Made by a program: the position numbers and the translations under genes. The notes beneath the pieces are model-generated. The model worked only from the letters and a program-made list of their open reading frames with translations, ran no database searches and had not been told where the DNA came from. Below, piece after piece: positions 17,489 through 26,342 of a DNA stretch of 64,000 nt. Source of the stretch: Deltaproteobacteria bacterium (GTDB lineage Bacteria > Myxococcota_A > Polyangia > Nannocystales > Nannocystaceae); NCBI GenBank assembly GCA_016709225.1, contig JADJEE010000002.1:434001-498000 (forward strand). Direction: 5' to 3'. Numbering within the stretch: position 1 is the first letter of the stretch; each line of letters begins with the position of its first letter.

Positions 17489-17501
17489 GTGCTCGCCCTA
17501 C
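17479..17501 (+). promoter_or_regulatory. Hairpin spanning the putative start codon of the PDZ gene
   Basis: GTAGGGCGA - CGTGC - TCGCCCTAC forms a perfect 9-bp stem with a 5-nt loop. The likely GTG start (17489-17491) lies in the loop and its AGGG ribosome-binding site lies in the left arm. It could repress translation when folded or be a protein-binding operator. If the real start is further downstream it may simply be a leader or terminator hairpin. Confidence 0.45.
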
Positions 17502-18139
17502 ATCACGTCGAGGTCGCCCGTGCGTGCGCCGAGCCCCGACCGGTTCGCGCCGCCCTGCGCGTCCGCGCGGTGGCATGCCTGCTCGTCGGTCTCGTGGGTT
17601 GCACCGAGGGCGCCCAGCTCGACCTCGAGCAGGCCGCCGCCGCGGTGCAGGAGCGCGACCTCGCCCAGGCCGGCAACGAGCTCGAGCAGGCGGCGGAGAA
17701 GACCAACGCCGAGGTCGAGAAGCAGATCGAGGTGATCGCCGACGGCACCGTCGAGGCCGCCGCCGCCGCGCGAGCGATCGCGGCGCCGCAGGAAGCCGCC
17801 GACATCACCTGCGACGGCTCGGTCTGCACGATGCCACGCGCCGACTTCGAGGCACTGCTCGGCAACCCGCTGCTGGTCGCCGCGCAGCTGTCCGTCACGC
17901 CCGAGTCCCACGCCGGCGTCACCCACTGGCGCATCGAGTCGGTGCGCGAGGGCAGCACCGCGCACGCAATGGGGCTGCAGCCGGCAGACCTCGTGCTGCG
18001 CATGAACGGCAAGCCCATCGGCAACCCCCCCGATACGGCGCTGCTCGACGAGGTGCGCTCGGATGCCCACGTGGTGCTCGAGCTCGAGCGTGACGGCAAG
18101 CCGGTGCGTCGAGAGCTGCGCTGTCCGAAGGCTGGTTGA
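17489..18139 (+). CDS. PDZ-domain lipoprotein
   Basis: The product has 216 aa from GTG 17489 (AGGG nearby). The signal is long, with a 25-residue n-region, and ends in lipobox LVGLVGC. A helical, charged segment (about 40-85; DLEQAAAAVQERDLAQ, NELEQAAEKTNAEVEKQ) could be a coiled coil. A C-terminal PDZ-like domain follows (about 110-215) with WRIESVREGSTAHAMGLQPADLVLRMNGKPI, close to GspC-type PDZ domains of type II secretion. No other secretion gene is near, so its function is open. Confidence 0.7.
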   Translation: MLALHHVEVARACAEPRPVRAALRVRAVACLLVGLVGCTEGAQLDLEQAAAAVQERDLAQAGNELEQAAEKTNAEVEKQIEVIADGTVEAAAAARAIAAPQEAADITCDGSVCTMPRADFEALLGNPLLVAAQLSVTPESHAGVTHWRIESVREGSTAHAMGLQPADLVLRMNGKPIGNPPDTALLDEVRSDAHVVLELERDGKPVRRELRCPKAG

Positions 18140-18206
18140 TCGAGCTCGCCCCGTCCCCACGTTTTGGGCTCCACGCCTGCGCACCGCGGTGTCATCCTCG
18201 CCCCGC

Positions 18207-19142
18207 ATGCGCCCCGCGATCGTGCCCGTGCTCGCCCTGCTCCTGCTCGGCTGTGACCGCGACCCGCCTGCGACGCCGGCCGCAGCCACCACCGCGACCG
18301 CGACGCCCACGCCAGCTGCGACGCCGTCGGACGTACCCGACCCCGCCGTGACCGCCCCGACCAAGCCCGCGGTGGTCCCCGACGGTCACCTCGACGCCCA
18401 CGGGCTGTTCGTCAACGACGACGCCCCGGATCCGCTCGCGTGCACCAACGACGCCGGCTGTCGCGGCAACACCGTGCTCGATCGCGGCGGCTGCTGCCGC
18501 GACCCGCGATCGCTGCGCGCGGTGTCGACCGGCTACGACGCTTGGGCCAGTCGCCACCAGGTCGCGGCCGCATGCCGCACCATCAAGTGTCCGCCGCCAC
18601 CGCTGCCGTCCGCGCCGCCGGCGTGCGGGGTCTCGCCGCGGTGCGTCGCGCAGCGCTGCGTCACCCAGTGTCCGACCGACATCGGTCACAGCGGCGCGAG
18701 CTTCGAGCTCCGCATCGAGCGCACCGAGCAGGAGCGCAGCAAGGACGCGCGAACCACCCGCATCGTCGCGCTCGTGATCGACGACGAGCTGCACTGGGAG
18801 CAGACCGCCAAGGGCGCCCAGGCCGAGCCGCCGGTCGTCGAGCGGCGCACGCTCACGGCGGCCGAGCGCACCGAGCTACGCCACGCGCTCGAGCGCGCGC
18901 ACATGCTCGAGCAACCGGACGTCACCGGCAGCGAGCCGGCGCCAAGGGTCGGCACCGTGCTGAGCCTGACGCTCGGCCTCGTGATGGACGGTCACACCCA
19001 CCGCCACGCCGTCCGCGGCACGTTGCTCGACGACGGCCTCGCGACCGAGCTCTCGATGAGCGACGCGGTCACGGGGGCCGACGCGGTGCTCGCGGTGCTG
19101 CGACGAGCCGCACAGCGCCCCGCAGCCGCGCCGCCGAAGTGA
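18207..19142 (+). CDS. Lipoprotein of unknown function with Cys-rich segment
   Basis: The product has 311 aa. ATG 18207 starts a signal ending in LLLLGCDRD. A Pro/Ala/Thr-rich linker follows, then a Cys-rich segment (CTNDAGCRGN, GGCCRDP, AACRTIKC, ACGVSPRCVAQRCVTQC). A roughly 120-residue C-terminal domain has beta strands and a helix (RTLTAAERTELRHALERAHML). I do not recognise a family. It follows the PDZ gene by 67 bp and may share its transcript. Confidence 0.65.
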   Translation: MRPAIVPVLALLLLGCDRDPPATPAAATTATATPTPAATPSDVPDPAVTAPTKPAVVPDGHLDAHGLFVNDDAPDPLACTNDAGCRGNTVLDRGGCCRDPRSLRAVSTGYDAWASRHQVAAACRTIKCPPPPLPSAPPACGVSPRCVAQRCVTQCPTDIGHSGASFELRIERTEQERSKDARTTRIVALVIDDELHWEQTAKGAQAEPPVVERRTLTAAERTELRHALERAHMLEQPDVTGSEPAPRVGTVLSLTLGLVMDGHTHRHAVRGTLLDDGLATELSMSDAVTGADAVLAVLRRAAQRPAAAPPK

Positions 19143-19152
19143 TCGCGCGCGC

Positions 19153-20475
19153 CTACCCGGACGGCACCGTGTGCACGGCCGCCATGCCGGGTGCTGGGTT
19201 CGTCGCCGCTCGCGCGCTACGTACCGGTGCACGCGACGGCAGCGGCGAGCCGGCCGCAGCGCGCAGCAACACCTCTTCGAGGGTGGTCGCCAGCATGTCG
19301 CGATCGAACGACGCGCGCGCGAGCGCAGCGCTGGCGTGTCGTGCCCGCGCCAGGCGAGGGCCATCGTGGGCGAACGCGTCGAGCATGCCGGCGGCGGCGG
19401 CCGCGTCGTGGTACGGCATCGCGATGCCGGCCTCACTGCGCGTCACCAGCTCGGCGTGCCAGCCCTCGTAGTTGATCGCCAACGGGCGCGCGGCCGCCAA
19501 CGCGTCGAAGAACTTGTTGGCGCTGTTGGCCCGCATCTCGGGCAGCGGCAAGAACAGTGAGCTCGCCACGGTCGCGCAGCCGAGCAGTCCCGGCATCTCG
19601 CGCTTGGGCACCGGCGGCAGCACCCGCAGGCTCCGATCGAGCACACCATGGGCCCGCGCGCGCTGCAGCAACGCGTCGCGGCCGGCGCCGTCGCCGACCA
19701 TCGCGAACTGGAGATCGGAGCCGCGCGCAGCGGCGGCCGCGGCGACGTCGGCCATCCACGCGACGTCGTTGATGGCGCCGAAGGTCCCGCCGTACAAGAC
19801 CAGCGGTCGCGCGGGGTCGAAGTCGCCGAGGTAGCGCGTGCGGATCGCCGGCGCCGCGGCCTCGGCCGCCGAGAACGCCGCGAGGTCGCAGGCGTTCGGG
19901 ATCACCGTGATGCGATCGCGAGGAATGCCGCGCTGCGCGACGCCGTCGGCGATCGCCGGCGACAACGCCACCACATGGGCGGCACCGTGGTAGGCGGCCC
20001 ACTCGAGCCCGCGCGCTGCGAGCTTGGCGAGCGGATGCGAGAGCGCGCCCATCGCGATCGGCAGCTCGGGCCACAGATCGCGGACCTCGAACACCATCGG
20101 CACGCGGCGGCCGAAGCTCGCCACCAGTCCCGGCAACGCGATGGTCAGCGGCGTGCTGGTCGCGAACACCACGTCGCTGCGGTGTCGCATCGCGACCTGC
20201 GTCGCGCCGGCGGCGAAGCGCGCGAACGCGGCCATACGGGCGCGGTAGTCCATGCGGTTCTCGTACGCGACCGGGAGCACGACCAGTCGGATGCCGTCGA
20301 GCTCGGTATGGGTCACGCGATCGAGGCCGCGCCAGCGGGCCGGCATCATCGCGTTCGACGTGACCATCGTGACCTCGTGGCCGCGGGCGACCAATCGACG
20401 GGCCTGCTCGTAGGAGCGCGTGCCACCGCTGGCGTCGGGCGGCACGAAGTACTGGTGGAGGTAGAGGATGCGCAT
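19153..20475 (-). CDS. GT4-family glycosyltransferase
   Basis: The product has 440 aa from ATG 20475. That ATG overlaps the stop of the dehydratase gene by one base (TGATG), so the genes are coupled. The GT-B fold shows an N-terminal HQYFVPPDASGGTRSYEQARRL (split by type), a mid LSPAIADGVAQRG, and a donor-binding half with VLYGGTFGAINDVAWM and FFDALAAARPLAINYEGW. It is similar to WbuB-like sugar transferases of polysaccharide loci. The donor sugar is probably one made by the adjacent dehydratase. The last 40 residues are unconserved. Confidence 0.85.
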   Translation of the reverse strand: MRILYLHQYFVPPDASGGTRSYEQARRLVARGHEVTMVTSNAMMPARWRGLDRVTHTELDGIRLVVLPVAYENRMDYRARMAAFARFAAGATQVAMRHRSDVVFATSTPLTIALPGLVASFGRRVPMVFEVRDLWPELPIAMGALSHPLAKLAARGLEWAAYHGAAHVVALSPAIADGVAQRGIPRDRITVIPNACDLAAFSAAEAAAPAIRTRYLGDFDPARPLVLYGGTFGAINDVAWMADVAAAAAARGSDLQFAMVGDGAGRDALLQRARAHGVLDRSLRVLPPVPKREMPGLLGCATVASSLFLPLPEMRANSANKFFDALAAARPLAINYEGWHAELVTRSEAGIAMPYHDAAAAAGMLDAFAHDGPRLARARHASAALARASFDRDMLATTLEEVLLRAAAGSPLPSRAPVRSARAATNPAPGMAAVHTVPSG

Positions 20476-22421
20476 CAGCTGGCCTTCGCGATCTCGGGGA
20501 TGCCCTCGCCGTCGAGCTCGACCTGGGGCGCGGCCTCGCGGCGGTAGCCGGTGCCGAGCGCCAACAGCTGCCGCACCGCCCCGACGTCGCGCTGGCGCGC
20601 GGCACGTTCGAGCCGCGCGACCCACGGTAGGATGGTCGGCGCGTCGAGCAGCTCGGGCGCGACCACGTTGATGCCGTCCATGCCGCTCGGCACCACGTCC
20701 TCGCCGTTGTGGGCCAGCTCCTCGTGCAGCTTCTCGCCCGGACGAAGCCCGCAGAACTCGATCGCGACCTCGTCCTCGCGACGACCGGCCAGGCGGATCA
20801 TGTGCGCGGCCATGTCGGCGATGCGCACGGGCTCGCCCATGTCGAGCAGGAACACCTCGCCCTGCCCGCCCGCGGCGCCGGCCTGCAGCACCAGCCGCAC
20901 CGCCTCCGGGATGGTCATGAAGTAGCGCGTGATGTCGGGGTGCGTGACCGTGACCGGCCCACCGCGCTCGATCTGCTTCTGGAACGTGTGCAGCACCGAG
21001 CCCCGTGAGCCGAGCACGTTGCCGAAGCGCACGCAGCACATCTTGGTGGCGCCGGTGCGGGCCCGCGACTGCACGATCATCTCGCCGGCCCGCTTGGTCG
21101 CGCCCATCACGTTGGTGGGGTTGACCGCCTTGTCGGTCGAGACCATCACGAAGCGCCCCACCCCGTGGTGTTGCGCGGCCTCGACGATGGTGCGCGTGCC
21201 GCCGACGTTGTTGGCCACTGCATCGCAGGGATGCAGCTCCATCATCGGCACGTGCTTGTAGGCGGCCGCGTGGAAGACCACCTCGGGCTGGTGCTTGGCG
21301 AAGATTCGGCCCACCGCCTCGGCGTCACGGATGTCGACCAGTGCCGGCACCGCGCGGCCACCGAGCTGGGGCCGCAGCTCGGCCTCGATGTCGAAGAGGT
21401 TGTTCTCGGAGTACTCGAGCAAGACCAGCGCGGCCGGCTCGAGCTTGGCCAGCTGTCGGCACAGCTCCGAACCGATCGAGCCACCCGCACCGGTCACGAG
21501 GATGCGGCGCCCGCGGTAGGCGGCCAGCGCTGCGGCCAGCGCGGCGGGGTTCTTGCCCACGACCTCGCGGCCCAGGAGATCCTCGATGCGGATCGATCGC
21601 ACCGCCGCGACCTCGACCGCGCCGTCGACCAGCTCCCAGTAGGCCGGCACGGTGCGCAGCGCGAGTCCGGTGTCGCGGCAGCGCTCGACGACCTCGCGAC
21701 GTTGCGCGCGCGTGGCCGACGGCATGGTCAACACCAGCAGCTCGGCGCCGGTTCGCCGCGCGACCGCGGCGGCCTCGTCGATGCGCCCGAGCACCGGCAC
21801 GCCGGCGATGCGCTGACCGGTGCGCGCTGGTGCGTCGTCGAGGAAGCCGACCACCTCGAGCGCCGCCGCGGGGCTGGCCCGCAGCGCCTCGGCGGCCAGC
21901 TGCCCGTCGCGATCGGCCCCGACCAGCAGCGCCCGCTTCCGCGTGGCCGTAGCGGCGTGGATCTGTGCGCGCGACTCGGCCTCGTCGAGCGCGCGGACGA
22001 GGGTGCGCACGCCCCAGCTGGCGCCCATCGTGAAGAGGCCCTCGAGTCCGAGCACGCCGAGCGGCACCCCCAGAGCGGGCCACATCAGGCGGGCCATCAA
22101 CATGATGAGCGACGCGGCACCCACCGACAGCGCCAGCCGCTCGGCCTCTCGGACGCCGAACAGCCGCCAGCTCGCCAGGTGGACCCCGAGCAGCCGCGCA
22201 GTGCCGAGGCGCAGCGCCACCATCGGCACCACCATCGTCGACCAACCGGACAGCCAGCGATCGACGGCGAACGACTCGAAGCGCACCACGTAGGCCGCCG
22301 CGAGGCTGACGGCGATCAACGAGGCATCCGCGAGATCACGCAGCACGCGACGATGGTTCGGCGCGCTCGGCCACCGCGACGGTCGCAGCCATTCGAGTGC
22401 GCGCATCGAGAAAGCGCTCAT
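20475..22421 (-). CDS. Membrane-bound nucleotide-sugar 4,6-dehydratase (CapD/WbpM/FlaA1 family)
   Basis: The product has 648 aa from ATG 22421 (an upstream ATG at 22484 is possible). The N-terminal third has four membrane helices. A Rossmann-like CoA-binding-type domain follows (RALLVGADRDGQLAAEAL). The catalytic extended SDR domain comes next, with NAD motif GAGGSIGSE, and YSENNLF, AAAYKHVPMME, VSTDKAVNPTNVMGATKRAGE (M...K in place of the usual Y...K, as in CapD-type dehydratases) and the late RPGEKLHEE. The enzyme converts UDP-GlcNAc or similar into a 4-keto-6-deoxy sugar for polysaccharide synthesis. Confidence 0.9.
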   Translation of the reverse strand: MSAFSMRALEWLRPSRWPSAPNHRRVLRDLADASLIAVSLAAAYVVRFESFAVDRWLSGWSTMVVPMVALRLGTARLLGVHLASWRLFGVREAERLALSVGAASLIMLMARLMWPALGVPLGVLGLEGLFTMGASWGVRTLVRALDEAESRAQIHAATATRKRALLVGADRDGQLAAEALRASPAAALEVVGFLDDAPARTGQRIAGVPVLGRIDEAAAVARRTGAELLVLTMPSATRAQRREVVERCRDTGLALRTVPAYWELVDGAVEVAAVRSIRIEDLLGREVVGKNPAALAAALAAYRGRRILVTGAGGSIGSELCRQLAKLEPAALVLLEYSENNLFDIEAELRPQLGGRAVPALVDIRDAEAVGRIFAKHQPEVVFHAAAYKHVPMMELHPCDAVANNVGGTRTIVEAAQHHGVGRFVMVSTDKAVNPTNVMGATKRAGEMIVQSRARTGATKMCCVRFGNVLGSRGSVLHTFQKQIERGGPVTVTHPDITRYFMTIPEAVRLVLQAGAAGGQGEVFLLDMGEPVRIADMAAHMIRLAGRREDEVAIEFCGLRPGEKLHEELAHNGEDVVPSGMDGINVVAPELLDAPTILPWVARLERAARQRDVGAVRQLLALGTGYRREAAPQVELDGEGIPEIAKAS

Positions 22422-22566
22422 GGATCGGTTCGAGCCCCTTGCGGGACCCTGCGGGGGAGGACACGTATCTGGCGGAGTCGGCATGCGATTCGATGCTCAG
22501 AGTTCGAGAGGGGCCTCCGCAGACGTAATGACCCGCGTCGAGGGCAGCAAGTGCGGTGGCGGACCG

Positions 22567-23685
22567 ATGTGCAACCCCCAAACCCGTCGTCGCGGCGGCC
22601 TGGTCCGCACGCTCGGCGTGCTGCTGGCGTCCGCAATCGGCACCAGTGGGTGCGCGGCGGATCAGTTCCGCTTCCACCGCATGACCGAGAAGGACGGCGT
22701 GCTGTTGCGCGATCTCGACGCCTTCATCGCCGACGCCAACGGCGGCATGGACGTGCAGCAGGTCAGCTACGACTTTGCGGCCGAGCGCGACGAGTACCGC
22801 CTGGGCAACAACGACGTGCTCGACATCTTCGTGATGAACCACCCCGAGCTCAGCTCGCACCGTGTCGAGCTCGGTCAGACCTCGGGCACCACGATCCGCA
22901 AGGATGGCCACGTCCACCTACCGGTGGTCGGCGCGATCGCGGCGGCGGGCCTGACGCTCACCGAGTTCGAGACCGCGCTGCGCGAAGCCGTCGCGCGCTA
23001 CGTGGTCGAGCCGCAGGTCACGGTCGAGATCCTCCGCTACGAGTCGCAGAAGTTCCACGTGCTGGGACAGGTGCGACAGCCCGGCACCTTCGCCGTCGAC
23101 GGCGACACCACGCTGCTCGAGGCGCTGACCCTGGCCGGAGGTGCCGCCGAGCAGGCCGATCTCGAGACCGCGACCGTGGTGCGCCAGGGCCAGCTGCTGC
23201 CGATCGACCTCGGCGATCTGCTCCGCCGCGGCGACACCAGCCGCAACGTCTTCATGCGCGCCGGCGATGTGGTCTTCGTGCCGGACAACAGCGATCGCAA
23301 GGTCTTCGTGCTCGGCGAGGTCATGCAGCCGCGCGTGGTCGCGATGTCGCCCTCGGGCCTCACGCTGGCCGAGGCGCTGGCCCAGGCCGGTGGCCCCACC
23401 GCTGCGCGGGCGCGTCGCGAGCTCGCCGTCATCCGTGGCGGCTTCGCCAAGCCCGTGGTCTATCGCATCGAGCTCGAGGAGGCGCTGCTGGTCGACGAGC
23501 AGATCCGCCTGCGTCCGGGCGACCGCATCATCGTCGCGCCCACCGGCCTCTCGACCGCGAGCCGCTACATGCAGCAGATCCTGCCGTTCCTGCTCGGCGC
23601 GCAGGCGCTGGGCCTGGCTGCGCAGGGCGGTGCCGGCGTGGCCGCGCGCGCGGCCACGGCGGCGGCCAGCGTCAGCAATCCATAG
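22567..23685 (+). CDS. Wza-like polysaccharide export lipoprotein
   Basis: The product has 372 aa from ATG 22567, preceded by GGCGGACCG. Signal peptide and lipobox GTSGC come first. A polysaccharide export (PES) domain follows at about 75-165 (YRLGNNDVLDIFVMNHPELS, GHVHLPVVGAI). Two SLBB-type beta-grasp repeats (about 170-335) contain KFHVLGQVRQPGTF and KVFVLGEVMQPRVV. A C-terminal hydrophobic Ala-rich helix (about 345-365) would cross the outer membrane as in Wza. No Wzc kinase or Wzx/Wzy gene is in the window. It is divergent from the dehydratase gene. Confidence 0.88.
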   Translation: MCNPQTRRRGGLVRTLGVLLASAIGTSGCAADQFRFHRMTEKDGVLLRDLDAFIADANGGMDVQQVSYDFAAERDEYRLGNNDVLDIFVMNHPELSSHRVELGQTSGTTIRKDGHVHLPVVGAIAAAGLTLTEFETALREAVARYVVEPQVTVEILRYESQKFHVLGQVRQPGTFAVDGDTTLLEALTLAGGAAEQADLETATVVRQGQLLPIDLGDLLRRGDTSRNVFMRAGDVVFVPDNSDRKVFVLGEVMQPRVVAMSPSGLTLAEALAQAGGPTAARARRELAVIRGGFAKPVVYRIELEEALLVDEQIRLRPGDRIIVAPTGLSTASRYMQQILPFLLGAQALGLAAQGGAGVAARAATAAASVSNP

Positions 23686-23753
23686 AGATCACGCGCGAGG
23701 GGGCTGGCCCGTCGCCGGCCACGACGTTACGCGAGGTTCCAGGAGCTCGTACC

Positions 23754-24452
23754 TTGTTCGATTGGTTCAAGAAGCGCCCGCGCCCGAGCGAGGGCATCCG
23801 CCTGCGCGAGCGCGACTGCCACAGCCACGTGATCCCCGGCGTCGACGACGGCAGCCGCAACCTCGAGATGTCACTCGCCATGCTCGCGCTGCTGCGCGAG
23901 GCCGGGGCACGCACCATCGTGTGCACGTCGCACGTGTATCCCGGCAAGTACGACAACGAGCCGGAGTCGCTCACCCGCGCGTTCGCCCACCTGCGCGACG
24001 CGGCGCGCTCGGCCGCACTCGACGTCGAGCTCGAGCTCGGGGCCGAGCACTTCCTCGACGAGACCCTCGAGGCTCGGATCCGCGGTGGCCGGGCGATCGC
24101 ATTCGGACCCGAGCGCTACGTGTTGTTCGAGGCCCACACCGGCGAGCACGTGCCCTCACCGCTGTTCGACGTCGTGCGCGCGCTGGTCGACTGCGGGCTC
24201 ACGCCGCTGCTGGCCCACGTGGAGCGCTACCACTGGCTGCGCGGCGACGAGGGTGACGAGCTGCTGCAGGACCTTCGCGCGGCGGGCTGTCGCTTCCAGG
24301 TCAACCGCACCGTCGGCAAGGTCAACGTGCCCGGCGAAGGTGCGCGAGGTCGCTTCCTCGCCGACCTCGTCGCGCGTGGTTGGGTCGACGAGGTCGGCAG
24401 CGATCTCCATCGGCCGACCCCGGACGGTCGCCCGTTCGAGCCCGGCGCCTGA
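23754..24452 (+). CDS. CpsB/YwqE-type PHP-family tyrosine phosphatase
   Basis: The product has 232 aa. The TTG at 23754 is chosen because AGGAGCT lies 8 nt upstream. The open frame continues far 5' but that part is antisense to the dehydratase and in another frame to the exporter. PHP-domain metal ligands are visible as DCHSHVIPGVDDGS, later H in TSHVYPG, E in ELGAEHF, and LAHVERY and DLHRPTP near the end. CpsB enzymes dephosphorylate the tyrosine kinase of Wzy-type capsule assembly. It follows the Wza-like gene by 68 bp. Confidence 0.88.
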   Translation: MFDWFKKRPRPSEGIRLRERDCHSHVIPGVDDGSRNLEMSLAMLALLREAGARTIVCTSHVYPGKYDNEPESLTRAFAHLRDAARSAALDVELELGAEHFLDETLEARIRGGRAIAFGPERYVLFEAHTGEHVPSPLFDVVRALVDCGLTPLLAHVERYHWLRGDEGDELLQDLRAAGCRFQVNRTVGKVNVPGEGARGRFLADLVARGWVDEVGSDLHRPTPDGRPFEPGA

Positions 24453-24507
24453 CGCCGAGATCTGGGTCGGTGCCGACGAGGTGCGCCGCGAGCCGGCGCG
24501 GCGTCGC

Positions 24508-25425
24508 CTACCAGCGCGCGCGCAGACCGATCGTGAGATCGACGTAGCTGGTCGACAGGCTCTCTTCGCGGACCTCGTAGATCGGCGCCTCGCCGGCCAG
24601 GAAGCCGGTCGCGTAGCGCAGCCGCAGCGTGGGCCCGACGCCGTGACGCGACAACCACGCGTACTCGCCGGCGATCTGCGCGTGCAGGCTCGTGCGGGGC
24701 ATCTGCGTGCCGGCCTGCCGCGGGTTGCGATGGATGCCGTAGGCCAACGCCTCGAGCGCGAGGCGATGTCCGGGCCGCGGCTCGAAGCTCGCGCGGACGC
24801 CGGCGCGCAGCTGCCGTTGCGTGTCGACGAACACCCACGCGTGGCGCAGCTGCAGGTGCCACGCCAGCGACCACCGCCGCGACAGCCGGTGCGAGATGCC
24901 GTAGCCGGCGTAGGCGACGACGTCGCGCACACCCCCGAGCTTGAAGTCGAGCCCGTCCACGCGAGCGAGCAGCACGGTGTGGGTCTCGACGCCGATCGCG
25001 AGCCGATCGTGCATGCGGGCGTGACCACTCGCGACCAGCGGGTGCGCCGCGGCCTCGAGCTGGTGGTCGTGCACGCGCAGGCGCACGTTGCCCGCGTCGT
25101 ACCACGACAGCCCGTGGCGCCCCCCGAGCGAGAGCCAGGGCGCGAGCCGGATCGCCCACGCGGGACCCATGCGCAGCGTCCACACCGTGCGATCGAACAG
25201 GCCCAGGCGCGCCGGCAGCACCACGCCGCCGACGTCGAGCCCCAGCCACCCGCTGCGGCGACACGCGGGGTCGAGGTAGCGGACCTGGCCGAGATCGATG
25301 GGCGCGCGTGCATCGCTCGGGTCACACGTGGGCACACGGACGACCGCCGGCTCCGCTGCGCGCGCAGGCGTGGCCGACGTCGTCGCGAGCGCGAGCCCGA
25401 CGGAGGCGATCATCGATCGGCCCAT
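24508..25425 (-). CDS. Predicted outer-membrane beta-barrel protein
   Basis: The product has 305 aa from ATG 25425, which starts a signal peptide (MGRSMIASVGLALATTSATPARA). The mature part is a series of alternating amphipathic strands. Its last strands (SYVDLTIGLRARW) end in an aromatic residue, the usual barrel recognition signal. I do not recognise a named family. It could belong to the polysaccharide locus next to it (ends 55 bp from the convergent CpsB gene). Confidence 0.62.
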   Translation of the reverse strand: MGRSMIASVGLALATTSATPARAAEPAVVRVPTCDPSDARAPIDLGQVRYLDPACRRSGWLGLDVGGVVLPARLGLFDRTVWTLRMGPAWAIRLAPWLSLGGRHGLSWYDAGNVRLRVHDHQLEAAAHPLVASGHARMHDRLAIGVETHTVLLARVDGLDFKLGGVRDVVAYAGYGISHRLSRRWSLAWHLQLRHAWVFVDTQRQLRAGVRASFEPRPGHRLALEALAYGIHRNPRQAGTQMPRTSLHAQIAGEYAWLSRHGVGPTLRLRYATGFLAGEAPIYEVREESLSTSYVDLTIGLRARW

Positions 25426-25558
25426 CGCGTGGGCCCGTCGGCGAGCCCGCGGCGCAGCGGCGATCGACGAGATCGCGGGGCCGGCGGCGGCACACGCCAT
25501 TGTGGAACCTGGGATCGAACGCGAGCGCGGCATGGTCGATGGTGCCGTCGATCCTCAT

Positions 25559-25584
25559 GGTTGCCGCGGGCCCGCGGGGCAACC
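25559..25584. other. Stable hairpin in a divergent promoter region
   Basis: GGTTGCC and GGCAACC flank the 10-bp self-complementary GCGGGCCCGC, leaving one unpaired base. It lies between the barrel gene and the small lipoprotein gene. It could be an operator or a leader structure. Function not known. Confidence 0.35.
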
Positions 25585-25704
25585 GGCGCGCACGTCCCGA
25601 TGTGGCCGGGGGTCGCGAATCGGGCCGCAAGTGTCCCGATGCCGTACTTGAGTCCTCGGCGCACGGGCCGAAGAGAGGGAACACCGACTCTGGAGGTCGC
25701 GCCG

Positions 25705-26229
25705 ATGAAGAAGACAACGCTAGCCATCGCAGCCCTGTGCACGTTCGCGTGTGCGGGAGACACCACCGAATCCGGCGTCGCCAAGGTCGACGTCGAGGAT
25801 CCCGCCGCCGTGCTCGATCCGGACGGCGACGGCCAGGCCGACGCCACCGTGACGGACGACGTCGCGAGCATGACGTTCGCGCTCTCGGATCCGCTGCCCG
25901 ACCTGGGCTATCGCTCCGACGGTTCGCAGGACGTCGCGCTGCTCGACGTGATCGACTCGCTCGATCTCGTCGTCAGCAGCCCGCGCACCGGCGTGAGCGC
26001 CAGCCTCACGGCCGACGGCACGCTGGTCCCGCCCGACCCGTCGGGCCCGGGCGAGTGGAGCGTCGACATCTCGGACGATCGCACCGAGTTCACGGTCAGC
26101 TGGTACAACGAGACCCGCAGTGGCCTGCACATGACCGCGGGCGAGACCTACGACATGATGTGGTCGCTTGGTGACAACTGCTGCATCACGCGCGTGGGTG
26201 ACACCACCGCGAGCGTGGTCTTGAAGTAG
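25705..26229 (+). CDS. Small lipoprotein of unknown function
   Basis: The product has 174 aa. ATG 25705 is preceded by TGGAGGTCGCGCCG (GGAGG). Signal MKKTTLAIAALCTFACAGD has lipobox FAC. The mature domain starts with DPDGDGQAD (a possible Ca-binding loop), then beta-rich sequence and CC near the C-terminus (DNCCITRVG). No family recognised. It is convergent with the next gene across a hairpin. Confidence 0.66.
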   Translation: MKKTTLAIAALCTFACAGDTTESGVAKVDVEDPAAVLDPDGDGQADATVTDDVASMTFALSDPLPDLGYRSDGSQDVALLDVIDSLDLVVSSPRTGVSASLTADGTLVPPDPSGPGEWSVDISDDRTEFTVSWYNETRSGLHMTAGETYDMMWSLGDNCCITRVGDTTASVVLK

Positions 26230-26264
26230 CGCGTTCGCCCCCTCACCGCGACGCCTCCCGCGGG

Positions 26265-26287
26265 GCGCTCTTTCTCGAGAAGAGCGC
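26265..26287. terminator. Bidirectional hairpin between convergent genes
   Basis: GCGCTCTT - TCTCGAG - AAGAGCGC is a perfect 8-bp stem with a 7-nt loop, 36 bp after the stop of the small lipoprotein and 56 bp from the stop of the convergent Cys-rich lipoprotein. Position and symmetry suit a shared terminator. Confidence 0.6.
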
Positions 26288-26342
26288 CGCGCTCCGGGGG
26301 GCGTTCGCGCATGCGATCACCGCTCGCGACCGCGCTCGCGCG

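Noticed and set aside
21165..23753. Plus-strand frame of more than 860 codons leading into the CpsB gene
   Set aside because: Most of it is antisense to the nucleotide-sugar dehydratase and the rest is a wrong frame over the Wza-like gene. Only the end from TTG 23754 is a real gene.
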